Under the pieces are notes generated by a model. That model had not been told where the DNA came from. It searched no databases and saw nothing but the letters and a program-made list of their open reading frames with translations. Source: Ficedula albicollis (lineage: Eukaryota > Chordata > Aves > Passeriformes > Muscicapidae). Taken from it: a stretch of DNA of 64,000 bases. Numbering within the stretch: the first letter of the stretch is position 1; each line of letters starts with the position of its first letter. The DNA is taken from positions 33,910,289 to 33,974,288 of the forward strand of contig NC_021673.1 of NCBI RefSeq assembly GCF_000247815.1, given 5' to 3'. Below are positions 54,001 to 63,911 of this stretch, piece after piece. The position numbers were made by a program, and so were the translations under genes.

Positions 54001-57000
54001 GATTAAAATGACTGTTCAGGTTTGTGGCGCTTTGAGGGCTTGCATGCTGAGCTTAGCACTAACCTAGTGTGGTTGCACAGCCTTTAGCTTAGAGGTGGCT
54101 TACAGAAGGATGGAGCAGACTGCATAGCAAATCATTACTCTTACTTGCTTGCCTGCTCTGCTTTCTGGTAGTTTGCTGTCTTCCTCTGGCATGTGCATGT
54201 CAGTATCAGTGAAAGTCCCATGGTGTCTTCTCTTCACAGTCAGTAATCTGCCTTAAGACTGTTTCTGACCAGTCACTGTTGGAAACAAAGCTGTGTAGTT
54301 GGAGGCCCAGTAGGCATCTCCTCTGCTTGCTGCTTCTCTCTCTGTATCGTCAGTGTGACTTCCTGTGCTGTAGGATGCTTTACCTTGGACTGCTGTTTAT
54401 GATGGCAGTCTGGTGTCCCTTGTCCTCTCAGAGAATGGTTTGGGTTGGAAGGGACCTTAAAGACCATCTTATTGCAGATCCCCCTCCATGGGCAGGGACA
54501 CCTTACACTAGAAGGTGACAGAAAGACAGAAAGTCTCCACTGTCTTAATGCACAAGTTTAATCTTGGTTTACCTGTATGTACTGTCTTAATTTTTCTTTA
54601 TCCTAAGATATCCTGTATCAGAAACTCCTGCCTAAATTACATTGTCTTCCAGACATGATTATATTCATTTGGATCTCCTCCTTCTAACTTGTATTTATGT
54701 ATGTGGACTGTGAAAACACCATTAACTCTAAGGTGTCTTCCGGAAAGTAAATTCTGTCAGCTTGGATTCACTTGGTGCTAGAATTCTGCCTTGGCTTTAT
54801 GCAAGCAGGAAGCACTCATTCTGCAGATGGCTAGAAATTGTTGCATACCTGTCATTATCCAAATTACTGTGGAGGAAGATTTTATTGCATTAAACACAAG
54901 TATTTAATGATGGGTTATCTTCATTTTTTGCAGTGGGTTGTTCATTTACTGTAACCATTTGCTCAGATACTGTCTCATTAGGTGGAAGACTATTTTAGCT
55001 ACTCCTTTTTCTGTCTTCTTCCCTTGTAACATCAAACATTCATCCCCATTTTTAGTTACGTTTCTCCTGTATTTCCTTAAGAAGCAGCATTTTTATTTAC
55101 AAGATAGCATATTTGCCAAGGCAATAGGCTTATCAGTTCATGTGAGCACTTGTGTGTCCGTTTTTGCTTTATTTCATGTAAAGAAAGATTATTATGACCT
55201 GGTCCCAAAAGGACAGATTCAGTGGTTATTCAGCACTAAATTCTTTCACAAACAGTTATTTCATTACTTTTAAAACTATTTTTTTTTGTTCCTTTGCAGT
55301 CACTCTTGGAAGCACATGATATTGTGGCTTCAAAATGTTACGATTCCCCTCCTTCTAGCCCGGAAGTCAATAATTCTTCAGTGAACAACCAGGTTGTTCC
55401 AGTAGATGCTATTCGTATCCTTGGAATTCACAAAAGAGCAGGAGAACCACTGGTAAGTAATTGAGGATGAGTTTGTCTTTAAAGTGCTAGTGAAAATGTT
55501 TGCACATACCTGATTTTTTGCATTATGTTTCAATTATTTCCATTGTGTTGTGTAATTTAGTGGGTGATAAGCTCAGTATTGAGAGGTTGAAATAGGAAGA
55601 TACTTTCATATACTCCATTTCATTCTCTCCAAGAAGTAACGGGATAGTGATTAGGCAGTCACTGGGCTGAATGGCTGCTGCCATAACTGGCTAACACAAC
55701 ATCTGTTTGGTCCTGATATGAGATGGCAGGATTGCAATCAAGAACAACAGTAATTTTTCAGTCATATGAGAACCTTGTGTGAAATCACTTCTGTGTCACC
55801 TGATGCTTCTCTGTATCAAGTTCTTACACTGTAGTAGCTGTAACTGTCTGTTCTTTGGAGTGGGTGGAGTATCCCACAGCTGTGTATCTGTGCTTGAGAT
55901 AATGGTAAAATGAAGCTGAAATTCAAACAGTGGCAAACTGGGTGTCATGTACCTCTTTCAGGGAGTCACGTTTAGAGTTGAGAACAACGATCTGGTAATA
56001 GCCCGAATTCTTCACGGAGGAATGATAGATCGGCAAGGTCTTCTGCATGTAGGTGACATTATTAAAGAGGTGAATGGCCACGAGGTTGGAAACAATCCAA
56101 AAGAACTACAAGAGCTGCTGAAAAACATCAGTGGAAGTGTCACTTTGAAAATTCTCCCCAGCTACAGAGACACAGTCGTTCCTCAACAGGTCAGTAACAC
56201 ATTTCTGGTGATTCTGTGAAAAGAATTTCTGCTTAGTACTTTATTGTGTAACATTCTCTAAGATTCTGGATTAGGCATATTTTGATTATTTTCTGAATAT
56301 ATTGATAGGGAGAAGAGTAAAATGTAGATACCTGTATTTACCTTCGATTACATTTTAGAAATTTACATTTACATTTTAGAAATGGGTTTATTTACCTAAT
56401 ATGCCTGCCTAAAAACTCGAATTACTGTCTAAAATTGTTAGGCATTTGTATGCTACTTAGTAAGCATGTTTCTTTGACCTTAAGTGACCTCTGAGCACCT
56501 GACCACAATCACACTTCATGCGGTGAAGTGTGTGTGTTTATAACATGGTTGGTGTCAAAATAATCAGTTTCATAGAATTCAGAAACATTTAATTCAACAG
56601 ATGAGCTTGAACTCACTGACATCAGTGGGAGCTTGGATGGTGGCTATTCCTTATCCTTTTGTTGTTGCTGTAAGCTGTCAATTTCTCCTTGGCAGAAGTG
56701 ACTTCCTGAGCTAAATGGGTGTCTTTGAAACACCGTATAAGATGCTCCTTCAGGTGGTGGATCTTAATGACTGTGACTGCAGGCTGTGCTTCCACTGAGT
56801 AGTAGCTGAGGGAATGTGCTCTGTTGAGGCAGGTGCAGGGCTTCCTTAACTCCCCAGCCTGGTACAAAGAGACTCAAAGATATTTTCAGTTCAGTCATGC
56901 AACCTAGTGTTTCTTCCCCTGCGTCAAGTTTGAGTCTTAAGCAGTCACATCTCCTGTTACTTTTAAAACTTTGAGTTCATGGCAAAAAATAATTCTTAAG

Positions 57001-60000
57001 ATTCCACAAGCTTTAAATACAGTGCTCACATTCCAAGATTTTTTTTGTATTTCTAAGTAACTAAAAGTCAGAATTCTAATTGAGTTGTATATGCTGAAAT
57101 GCAAAAATGAGCATTTTGTAATACCATGTCCAAGTGGAACAGATTTTTTTATTTTTATCATGAAGCTACTTCAGCCAAAGGTTGGTTATTCTGGCCCAGT
57201 TGGTGTATAACTTTTTTCACCCTAGAAGTTTGGTTATTCTGTCCCAGTTGGTGTATAACTTTTTTCACCCTAGATTGTATATTACGTGCCAAATGCAACT
57301 TGGATCATGTCAAGCTTTTCATGCACTACTTCAGTTTGACAGATAGATTAGTCAGAATGTATTTTATAATTCTTAAGCTTTGTTAATTTTTACACATTTC
57401 AGGTTTTTGTGAAGTGTCATTTTGATTATAATCCATATAATGACAACCTCATCCCATGCAAAGAAGCAGGTTTGAAATTTTCTAAAGGAGAAATTCTTCA
57501 GATTGTAAACCGGGAAGATCCGAACTGGTGGCAGGTTGGTAAAAAGATTAAAATAAGTAAAGTAAAAAACTGAAAAGCATTAGCAGTTACTTTAATACTA
57601 GATTAATTAAATTGTTATCTACTTTCATTTTACAGTAGATACATGAAAAATTATTTACACTGCAATTCAGTTTCAAGCTAATATAAAGAGAGGAAGTTGA
57701 AACACTAAAGGAAAAGGAATGCTTTAAATTGTAAATGTAGCACTCACTTTACTGTTAGTGCTGTTTGTCCTTGTATCTTGAGCATGGACATCCCCAAATC
57801 AGTTTAAGAGGGACAATTTCTAGAAGAAAAGTCTTAGTTGGACTATAATTGTGGTAAGCCTTCACTGACAGCATCTGTGGAAGAAGTGGACCCCTTCCTG
57901 AGCACTCAGAGTTGAAGAGAGGGAAATTAATCTTGTGGAATTGAAGGGGGTGAGAATAGCTATTTGGAGAGGCTGCATGTTTTATTTCTACAGTAGTAGT
58001 CAGTGTCTGTGAGCTGTGTCATTCATGCTCATAGTCACAGTGTTTGGCACCATTTCAAGTATGAACAGTTCATCCTGGTTTAAGGTGGTATTTCTACATT
58101 CAGTCCTTCAGTAGAAATGTAATCCAGTGCTTATGCTTTGTCTATTTTTTCCAAGACACTATGCACAGAATTAAACATTATGAGTACCTCTGAAAATGGG
58201 ACAAGTGAACCTTTGAGACCCTTTTCTCAGCTGAGATCCTCAAAATTGGCAAAGAGTTTAGCATTATTAATTTCCCTTTCTACCCCTACCTTGCTCACCC
58301 TTTGCAAGGTAACAAGCAGAAGAGAGCCAGACACTACCTGAGATCAAGATATATGACTTCTTTAAAAGCAACAGAAATATTTCAATATACGTCAACAGCT
58401 GCTGAATTTTGTTGCTTCTCAATGACAGTAATAACAGAAAGAAAGACAATAAAAATGTGAGGAAAGGCTGAAAATTTATTGCTGCCAATTTAATTAGTTT
58501 CAGAAGTAGATACTCCAAAACTCTGGAGGAGTTTGATGTTTAGCTCCCATGCTGACTTCTGTATTGCCTTTCAAACTCTCCAACTGTAACTTGTGGGAGT
58601 CCAGGAGAAATAAATCTTCAACACTCAATCTGGCAAAATTGAAATGTGTTAAATCAGTATACTGTATTGCTATGCAGATCATGCCCCAGGAAAAAGAAGC
58701 TTAGTTTTTCCTCATGCTTTCTAGAAATGCTAGACTCTTAATGAAAATTTCATACTGTAAAAAATCAGTTAGTCATAGATAAAAGCATACAAGTTGAAAA
58801 GCAAACATCTCCTGTTAGCAAAAGAAGGATTTATTGCAAGCAAAAGATTTATGGAGAATTAAACCCTTCATAACTGTTTTTGTGTATGTTAAGCTTGCTG
58901 AGAATTGAGCTTGCCATTAAATTATTTTATAGAGAATTTTAGCCAATTCATTACTGGGAATACTTAAGTTACCAAGATTTTAAATCTAGTTGCTTAGTGC
59001 AAAAAGCTTGAAGGTATGATTAGGGATGTGTTACTGGCATTCACTGGGAAATGACAGTTAATAAACTGCACTGGAACCTGTTTGGAGCAGCTCAAGAATA
59101 CAAAATAAGTATACTGTATACTAGAAAATCTTGAATTTTGTCACCTGAGACTTCAGTGTCTGGAGCCAGAGAATTCCACTTGGGAATTTCATGCCAAAGT
59201 TTTATGGCTGCGGGAGCTTACTAACATAATGGGAACCAGTAATGAAACTTATATCTATATTACTTAAGTTTTCTGAATTTTAATACTCAATAGCAAGACA
59301 GTATTCCTGTAAAGGAGAATATTAATATTTACATCTGGCTTTGAATCTCCAAGTCTTAGTAGTAAATGTATCAACACTCACCACTGTGAAACTGACAGTG
59401 AGGAAGTCAGTCAACACCATGTTGATGAGAAAAATGCTTCTCACAAGTTGAATACAATCATTTGTTTGGTTTCTTTTTTTCCCAGGCCAGTCATGTCAAA
59501 GAAGGAGGAAGTGCAGGTCTAATTCCTAGCCAGTTCCTGGAAGAGAAGAGAAAGGCTTTTGTTAGGAGAGACTGGGACAACTCAGGTGAGATTTAGTGGA
59601 TTTCAGGAGTAGATTTTGCTCTGACTCAATTTGTTTTGCTTTTCCTGCCTTCATAAATAATAGAAAAACTGTTGTGTGAGATTACATGGATGATTGTGAA
59701 ATGCTGAATTTTATATTTTGGCTTTGGCTGAAGGAAAAAGGGTGAAGTCTCTGTTTAGTGTTCAAAGATACATGAATCAGTTTTGCCACCTTGCGATGAA
59801 AAGCTGAATGAGGTGGGACAGGCAGGCTGCACTTTAAAAAAAATTTTTGTATGGTATGTACTGAAAGTTAATAAGCTAAACATGGATTTTTCAGCTTTTC
59901 TTTTCTAGAAAAATAGTTTTTCTCTGTGTTCAGTTCTTTCTATACAATTTTTGATGGGTTTGTAAATAGATGTAACTTCTTGCACTAGGATATATACAAT

Positions 60001-63000
60001 TCTAGAATAGTCCTTATGAATTTATTAATCTAATATTTCATATATTCATGTAAATAAGCTTTGGAAATTAACAGAAATTATGAGTTCATAAAATTTTTAT
60101 TTTTAGGGCCTTTCTGTGGAACAATAAGCAGCAAAAAAAAGAAAAAGATGATGTATCTCACTACAAGAAATGCAGGTATCTCTTTATTACACGAAAGTCA
60201 AAGATCTTTAGTCTTCAAAACTTGTAGAGTGTAGTGTATCCAAAGCTAAAGATTTGTATTAAAATATTTGATTATAAGTTTGATAGATCATACAGTTTTT
60301 ATAGTTTAAAAGCAATGGTGACCAGTGCAGATATGGCTGTGCTGAATATATAATTTGGTGGGTGGAAATCAGAGAAAAACTGCATGTTAAGAAAAAAAAG
60401 TGAAATATTTGTTGCCAATGGGCTGAGGGGATATGATTTTTCCCTTCTGTTCAGCACTGGTGAGGTCATACCTAAGTGTACTGGGCACCTCCCCCAGTGC
60501 AAGAGAGATGTGGACTTACAAAGGTGTTGAGGGGACTGGAGCATCTCACCCATGAGGAAAAGCTGAGACAGCTGGGAATGTTCAATCTGGAGAAGAGGAG
60601 GCTCAGGGCAGGTCTCATCAGTGTGTACAAATACCTGAAGGGGGGGTGCAAGGAGGATGGAGCTGTGTGGGCTGTTTGCAGAGTAGCCCAGTGACAGGGC
60701 AAGAGCCAGCAAGCAACACAGGCTCTGAATGTCAGAAAACACCTTTTCCACTGTGAGGGTAACTGAGCACTGGCACAGGTTGTCCAGAGAGACTGTGGAT
60801 TGTCGTCTTCCTTGGAGATACTCAGCAGTTGTCTGGGTGTGGTCCTGGGCATTGGGGTGGACCAGATGCCTTCCAGAGGTACCTTCCAACCTCAACCATT
60901 CCATGATTCTGTGGAAGTTCACTAATTGTTAGTCACAGTTTTCCCCTTCTGATCAAGCAGAGAGTTTATCCTTGGAAGTAAAAGTGAGAACCTGACCTTA
61001 ATGCTGTCTGTGGAGGAATAACTATTTTATTCCAAAACCAATTTAAAGGAAGAAGTCATGTATCAGACTTACTGCCCTCTGAGTACTGTTTATATTCATG
61101 TGGGGGTCTGTTGATACATAGCAGGACTGTGTAATTTTTTTTTCTTACAGCACTGTGTGTGTATTAAAGGTTTTTCTACATTTCTCAATGCAGAATTTGA
61201 TCGCCATGAAATCCAGATATATGAGGAAGTAGCCAAAATGCCTCCTTTTCAGAGAAAAACCCTGGTCTTGATTGGGGCCCAAGGAGTGGGGAGAAGGAGT
61301 TTGAAGAACAGGTTTATTGTGCTGAATCCTACTAGATTTGGAACTACAGTGCCATGTAAGTCGTCATCATTCCTATCACAATATCAGCTTTGATTAACTG
61401 GAAAGTACCTGATCCAAGTGATTTATCCAAGTGATTTAGTGTAGGAATGATTTTGTCAGAGCATAAAAATTGTATAGAGTGGGAAAACAAGAGGCTCTTC
61501 CTGTTTTCAGACAACTGAACATATGACCATGACAATATTTGTAACTAGCACTTAAATGTTACTGATGCTGCAGAAAACCAGTTTTGGTCTGTGCAATATT
61601 TCAGTCTGGGTTTCCTCAGTGTCCGTCACCATCCATTACTGAGGGGATTCCATTAGTTCCCAGTAGCCTTCTGTAATGAATAGCCAGTGGAGTTTATCAG
61701 GTCTGCCTTTTAGTTTTCCACCTGTGGCCTAGGCCTCAAAAAAAATTCTTTTACCTGAAGCATGTTTTCTTGCCTTTCTTTCAAATACTTTGCTCATTCA
61801 CCTCTGTTTTTTTTTTAATTGCTCCCTCTGGTTTGACTGCTGACCAGAGAAGCCCACTCCAGCTACATTATTGTTCTCCTGCCATGTGCTTTTCAGAATT
61901 TCAAAAACAGTCTGTTCCCTTCTGTTTTCCAGTGGGCAAGAAATAGATCTGATAATAATAGGAGGAGGGACAGGTCTGAAAGATGAATTGTGCAAGCTGA
62001 GTGAACCAGTCTCTCTCATTTGCTGAATCTCTAGCATCAAAACTGGCCAGGGCCAGTTAAAATTGGTTTGTGGACCTGATAACAAGGTTGACTACTCAGT
62101 GTTACTTTTTTAAAAAATCTTCTCCTGGGAATTTCATTATTTTATATTGGTGAAAGAGTAAGAGACTTTTTATTGAGTCTAAAATTCTTGCTCTATTTCA
62201 AAAAAGCCTTCAGAATTACTTATTTCTCTATAAATGCTGTATAGATGCTTGAATATATGTAAGTAATGCAACACAGTTGTTGAAATTCTTCAAAGGCCTG
62301 AAAGTAAACTTTTCCCAATTTGATAGTCTAATCATGCACATGCAATATCCAGTTCATTGTATATAGAACTTCTTCTCTACTTTAGATTTTAAGTGGGATA
62401 ATCAATAAACTTAGTTAGTCTTTGCTTAGAAGAAAATTCTCCAGGTTATTCATAAACCAACTTGTGTAGGTTGTGTTTTGGGAGGTAGGAAATGGGTGAA
62501 ATTGATCCATTGTGCTATGGGAAGAAGCATGTTCTTGGTGTTGAGTTCTAATCCAGAACATGGTGATGCAGTTTTTCTTCAGTGTGGACAACTGAACTGT
62601 TAAATCATCTCCTAGCTGCAAAATTAATTGCAAACTGATACATGATTCTTTATAATATATTGTATTAACCACTATAGTTTTAATCTTTCCATAGAATCTT
62701 GGCTAAAATTAGATGTTCCAGTAATATTTTTATTCTTGACAGCTTTAGATGATCATTTCTCCTGGCACTTGTGTTTTCTATAAGATTGACATGGATAGGA
62801 ATTACGGGAAAGGAAAGATTGCTTTCACTTGTCTCAACAATTTGCACCAAGTGATGATAGAAGTATTACCAAAGGAATGCACTAACTGTTACGTTTAATA
62901 TGTTCTAGAGTTCAAATCTAATTAAATATAAGTAGCAGGTATTTAATATGGTGAGAGGACAGGAAAGTCAATAATAATATGATGTTATATTTTATTTTAC

Positions 63001-63911
63001 TTTTTAAAAAAATTATTTTTACTTCTTTTGCTTAAGTAATGTCTGTACTGCACAGTGTAGCCAATACCCAAGATAGCTTATAACGATTTACTCAAATACT
63101 GGCTTTAATCTTTCTACAGGGAATTTACCTTGCTTTAAAAGGGAAGTTGTCCTGGAAAGCAGCATTAGCTGGCCTCCACTAAGATTCTGCTACGGTGGCT
63201 GGGCTGCTTCTGCTATTTAAGCTAACTTTCTTTATAGCTAGCTCAGGTAATTCTACCCTGAACAACAGGGCAAATATAGAGAGCAAAGGTTTTGGGGGTG
63301 GGATGGGGCAGATCTTGTTGTGCTCAGCTGTTTTCAGAAGAACATTTGGCATTTGAAAGTTAACTTCCGTTTGATTTCCAAGTCACTTAAATAAATATTT
63401 TATTAATTTAATAATTAAAAAGATTACATGAATGAGTATTGTGTATGGTCTGAAAGAGTAAGACAAAGGAAATAGGCAAATGGGTGGGTAAGCAACATAT
63501 AGGAAGGAATATAAATAAAGGGAACAGGAGGGGCTGTGCTGAGTTTCAAAAATTAGCTAGAATAATGAATAAACCTTACGTGGAGCAATTACAATTGTAT
63601 GACAGTGTGTATTGTAGTCTCCCTAACTTAACAGGCAGTCCAGTCTCATATTTATATTCCAAATATAAAACAAAACCATTAAATTTATATTGTAAATTTT
63701 TTGTTTAGTTACTTCACGAAAGCCAAGGGATGATGAAAAAGATGGGCAAGCGTACAGATTTGTGTCACGAGCCGAAATGGAGACGGATATTAAAGCTGGC
63801 AGATACTTAGAGCATGGAGAATATGAAGGAAATCTTTATGGCACAAAAATTGATTCCATCCTTGAAGTTGTTCAGACAGGAAGGACCTGCATCTTGGATG
63901 TAAATCCACAG
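41975..63911 (+). CDS. PALS2: PALS2 (MPP6) MAGUK scaffold, 9 coding exons, 3' end outside window
   Basis: Exons 41975-42091, 46969-47121, 55300-55452, 55962-56189, 57403-57534, 59486-59585, 60107-60175, 61194-61355 and 63709-63911 join in phase at GT/AG sites into 439 codons without a stop. Visible order: L27 region (about 1-105), PDZ (about 126-207), SH3 (about 218-284), a hook with five lysines (304-308), and a guanylate-kinase-like domain from about 338. The family member is, from established knowledge, a non-enzymatic scaffold at lateral membranes that binds Lin-7/Veli proteins through L27 and the C-termini of nectin-like adhesion proteins through PDZ. The sequence matches my recollection of vertebrate PALS2 far better than its paralogue MPP2/PALS4, for example in the start MQQVLDNLT and the hook region. 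Human PALS2 is about 540 residues, so about 100 C-terminal residues should lie downstream. No frameshift or missing exon was seen. Confidence 0.96.
44040..44440 (-). mobile_element. CR1 LINE fragment in PALS2 intron 1
   Basis: Begins AGCATCATAGAGTAGTTTTGG and runs through TTGGAAGTGGCCTTTAAAGG, GGGCCCCGGACAGCCTGACC and TTCTGGGCAACCTATTGCAG, to a decayed TTTTCCAGACTTAACAACCC. This is the complement of a CR1 3' tail, inserted in reverse orientation relative to the gene. Truncated, with no coding potential. Confidence 0.85.
44879..45057. repeat. 88-bp tandem duplication in PALS2 intron 1
   Basis: Copies start at 44879 and 44967 (TTTGTTTGTTTTTAAACTTA) and end TTCACTGATTAAACTT. One substitution is seen (TTCGTACG/TTCATACG). 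Each copy includes CTCCTCAACATATTACAG, an acceptor-like stretch. Confidence 0.95.
45945..46510 (-). mobile_element. CR1 LINE fragment in PALS2 intron 1
   Basis: Starts at AAAGAATCACAGGATGGTTG and includes CATCTGGTCCAACTCTCC, TCTCTGGGCAGCCTGTGCC, TTTTCCAGGCAGAACAGTCCC and GTCCAGGATACTGCTAGCTGCC, all CR1 3'-half landmarks on the complement. Reverse orientation to PALS2. It is better preserved than the other old copies in the window but still lacks an open frame. Confidence 0.85.
46969..47121 (+). CDS. PALS2: PALS2 coding exon 2: L27 repeats
   Basis: Encodes residues 40-90 ([13 protein letters not shown] to KEPHFQ), phase 0 at both ends, between the acceptor TCTTACAG and a weak donor GTGCCA. 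It finishes the first L27 helix bundle and makes most of the second. In Pals proteins the C-terminal L27 recruits Lin-7 (established for the family). The 153-nt length is a multiple of three, so skipping would preserve frame. Confidence 0.95.
49365..50300 (-). mobile_element. Very old CR1-like LINE fragment in PALS2 intron 2
   Basis: AACAGAACGATTCAGTTAGAAG, GTTGTCCAAATGCCTGTTAAACACTGACAG, GGGGCATCAACCACCTC and GTTTGACCACCCTGTCAGTAAAGAAG are recognisable CR1-type 3' text. Further on, ATCAGCAAACTG and GAGCTCAGACCCCTGTGG match the more 5' region. The match fades gradually by about 50.3 kb, so the right border is uncertain. Confidence 0.7.
53332..53369. repeat. 19-bp direct repeat, two copies
   Basis: AAAAAGGATCAGAATGTGG is repeated back to back at 53332-53350 and 53351-53369, followed by a partial third echo (AATGGGATCAG). 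Confidence 0.95.
54427..54522 (-). mobile_element. Short CR1 3'-end fragment in PALS2 intron 2
   Basis: About 95 bases: GAGAATGGTTTGGGTTGGAAGGGACCTTAAAGACCATC, then CATGGGCAGGGACACCTT, ending near ACTAGAAGG. This is a near-consensus complement of the CR1 3' UTR and looks like a severely 5'-truncated insertion. Confidence 0.85.
55300..55452 (+). CDS. PALS2: PALS2 coding exon 3: end of L27, Ser/Pro linker, start of PDZ
   Basis: Encodes residues 91-141 ([12 protein letters not shown] to KRAGEPL) between TTTGCAG and a consensus GTAAGT donor. The last L27 helix is followed by a Ser/Pro/Asn-rich linker (about 104-120) and the first PDZ beta strand ([10 protein letters not shown]). The exon ends inside the PDZ carboxylate-binding loop, so splitting that loop across an intron is normal gene architecture here. 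Length 153 nt, phase 0. Confidence 0.95.
55453..55961 (+). other. PALS2: PALS2 intron 3
   Basis: 509 bases splitting the PDZ binding loop, donor GTAAGT and acceptor CTCTTTCAG. Nothing else recognised. Confidence 0.92.
55962..56189 (+). CDS. PALS2: PALS2 coding exon 4: PDZ domain
   Basis: Encodes residues 142-217, beginning [10 protein letters not shown] and ending TVVPQQ. Together with L141 this gives the binding-loop sequence PLGVTF in place of the textbook GLGF. The stretch [14 protein letters not shown] is the highly conserved PDZ core. The family PDZ binds class II C-terminal peptides of nectin-like adhesion molecules (established). The acceptor is CTCTTTCAG and the donor GTCAGT; 228 nt, phase 0. 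Confidence 0.96.
56190..57402 (+). other. PALS2: PALS2 intron 4
   Basis: 1213 bases, donor GTCAGT and acceptor CACATTTCAG. Carries the 48-bp duplication and a GC-richer segment at 56575-56940 discussed in the findings. Confidence 0.92.
57183..57274. repeat. 48-bp tandem duplication in PALS2 intron 4
   Basis: TGGTTATTCTG(G/T)CCCAGTTGG... occurs at 57183 and 57231, each ending in CTTTTTTCACCCTAG. The copies lie about 130-220 bases before the true exon 5 acceptor at 57402 and present two extra acceptor-like AGs (57225 and 57273). Confidence 0.93.
57403..57534 (+). CDS. PALS2: PALS2 coding exon 5: first part of SH3
   Basis: Encodes residues 218-261 ([15 protein letters not shown] to EDPNWWQ). 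The HFDYNP segment and the NWWQ tryptophan pair are SH3 landmarks. The long RT-like loop with [14 protein letters not shown] is typical of the MAGUK SH3, which packs against the GK domain rather than acting as a canonical PxxP binder (family knowledge). The acceptor is ACACATTTCAG; the donor GTTGGT is non-optimal. 132 nt, phase 0. Confidence 0.95.
57535..59485 (+). other. PALS2: PALS2 intron 5
   Basis: 1951 bases inside the SH3 coding region, donor GTTGGT and a strong polypyrimidine acceptor. Nothing else recognised. Confidence 0.92.
59486..59585 (+). CDS. PALS2: PALS2 coding exon 6: end of SH3 and start of hook
   Basis: Encodes residues 262-294 plus the first base of codon 295 ([20 protein letters not shown] onward). 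GLIPSQ is the final SH3 strand; [10 protein letters not shown] begins the basic hook between SH3 and GK. The acceptor TTTTTTTCCCAG is strong and the donor is GTGAGA. 100 nt, ending in phase 1. Confidence 0.95.
59586..60106 (+). other. PALS2: PALS2 intron 6
   Basis: 521 bases, donor GTGAGA, acceptor TTTTTATTTTTAG. Nothing else recognised. Confidence 0.92.
60107..60175 (+). CDS. PALS2: PALS2 coding exon 7: polybasic hook microexon
   Basis: A 69-nt exon completing Gly295, encoding residues 296-317 and giving the first base of codon 318. It holds five consecutive lysines (304-308) followed by MMYLTTRNA. In p55-family proteins this hook binds 4.1/FERM proteins (family knowledge). It starts and ends in phase 1, so exclusion would remove 23 residues without a frameshift. 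The lysines are encoded by an A-rich run interrupted by G (60133-60147), where homopolymer errors would break the frame; here it is intact. Confidence 0.94.
60176..61193 (+). other. PALS2: PALS2 intron 7
   Basis: 1018 bases, donor GTATCT, acceptor CTCAATGCAG. About half is a sense-oriented CR1 fragment. A second strong acceptor lies 43 bases before the true one. Confidence 0.92.
60420..60916 (+). mobile_element. CR1 LINE fragment in PALS2 intron 7
   Basis: This copy is in sense orientation to PALS2: GAAAAGCTGAGACAGCTGGG, TCTGGAGAAGAGGAGGCTCAGGG, CAGGTTGTCCAGAGAGACTGTGG and the terminal TTCCAACCTCAACCATTCCATGATTCTGTGG, the classic CR1 3' end. It lies between exons 7 and 8. The 207-codon minus-strand open frame at 60299-60922 is antisense to this repeat and not a gene. 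Confidence 0.88.
61194..61355 (+). CDS. PALS2: PALS2 coding exon 8: GK domain start with degenerate P-loop
   Basis: Completes Glu318 and encodes residues 319-371 plus the first base of codon 372. [18 protein letters not shown] marks the start of the guanylate-kinase-like domain. The nucleotide-binding loop reads GAQGVGRRS, lacking the lysine of the canonical GxxGxGKS motif, consistent with a catalytically dead binding domain. The acceptor is TTTCTCAATGCAG and the donor a consensus GTAAGT. A competing upstream acceptor is described in the findings. Confidence 0.95.
61356..63708 (+). other. PALS2: PALS2 intron 8
   Basis: 2353 bases, consensus donor GTAAGT and acceptor TTTTTTGTTTAG, splitting the GK domain. 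AT-rich; no repeat or exon recognised. Confidence 0.92.
63709..63911 (+). CDS. PALS2: PALS2 coding exon 9: GK domain middle, GMP-pocket-like residues
   Basis: Completes Phe372 and encodes residues 373-439 ([18 protein letters not shown] to ILDVNPQ), ending before a GTATAT donor. By alignment from memory to yeast guanylate kinase, the GMP-pocket positions are kept: R375, R378, E381, Y387, E406 and Y415. In MAGUKs this surface is used to bind peptides rather than GMP (family knowledge; not shown for this protein by the sequence). This is the last coding exon in the window. Confidence 0.95.

Larger units (their letters stand above)
47122..55299 (+). other. PALS2: PALS2 intron 2
   Basis: 8178 bases, donor GTGCCA (weak) and acceptor TTTGCAG. 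Contains an old CR1-like fragment, a 95-base CR1 tail and the 19-bp repeat. A purine-rich stretch around 48300-48480 reads open for 60 codons on + and 109 on -, but neither frame looks like a known protein. Confidence 0.9.

Noticed and set aside
60299..60922. 207-codon minus-strand open frame, the longest outside the G run
   Set aside because: It is antisense to a CR1 3' end and ends at the CR1 terminus; no protein family is recognisable.
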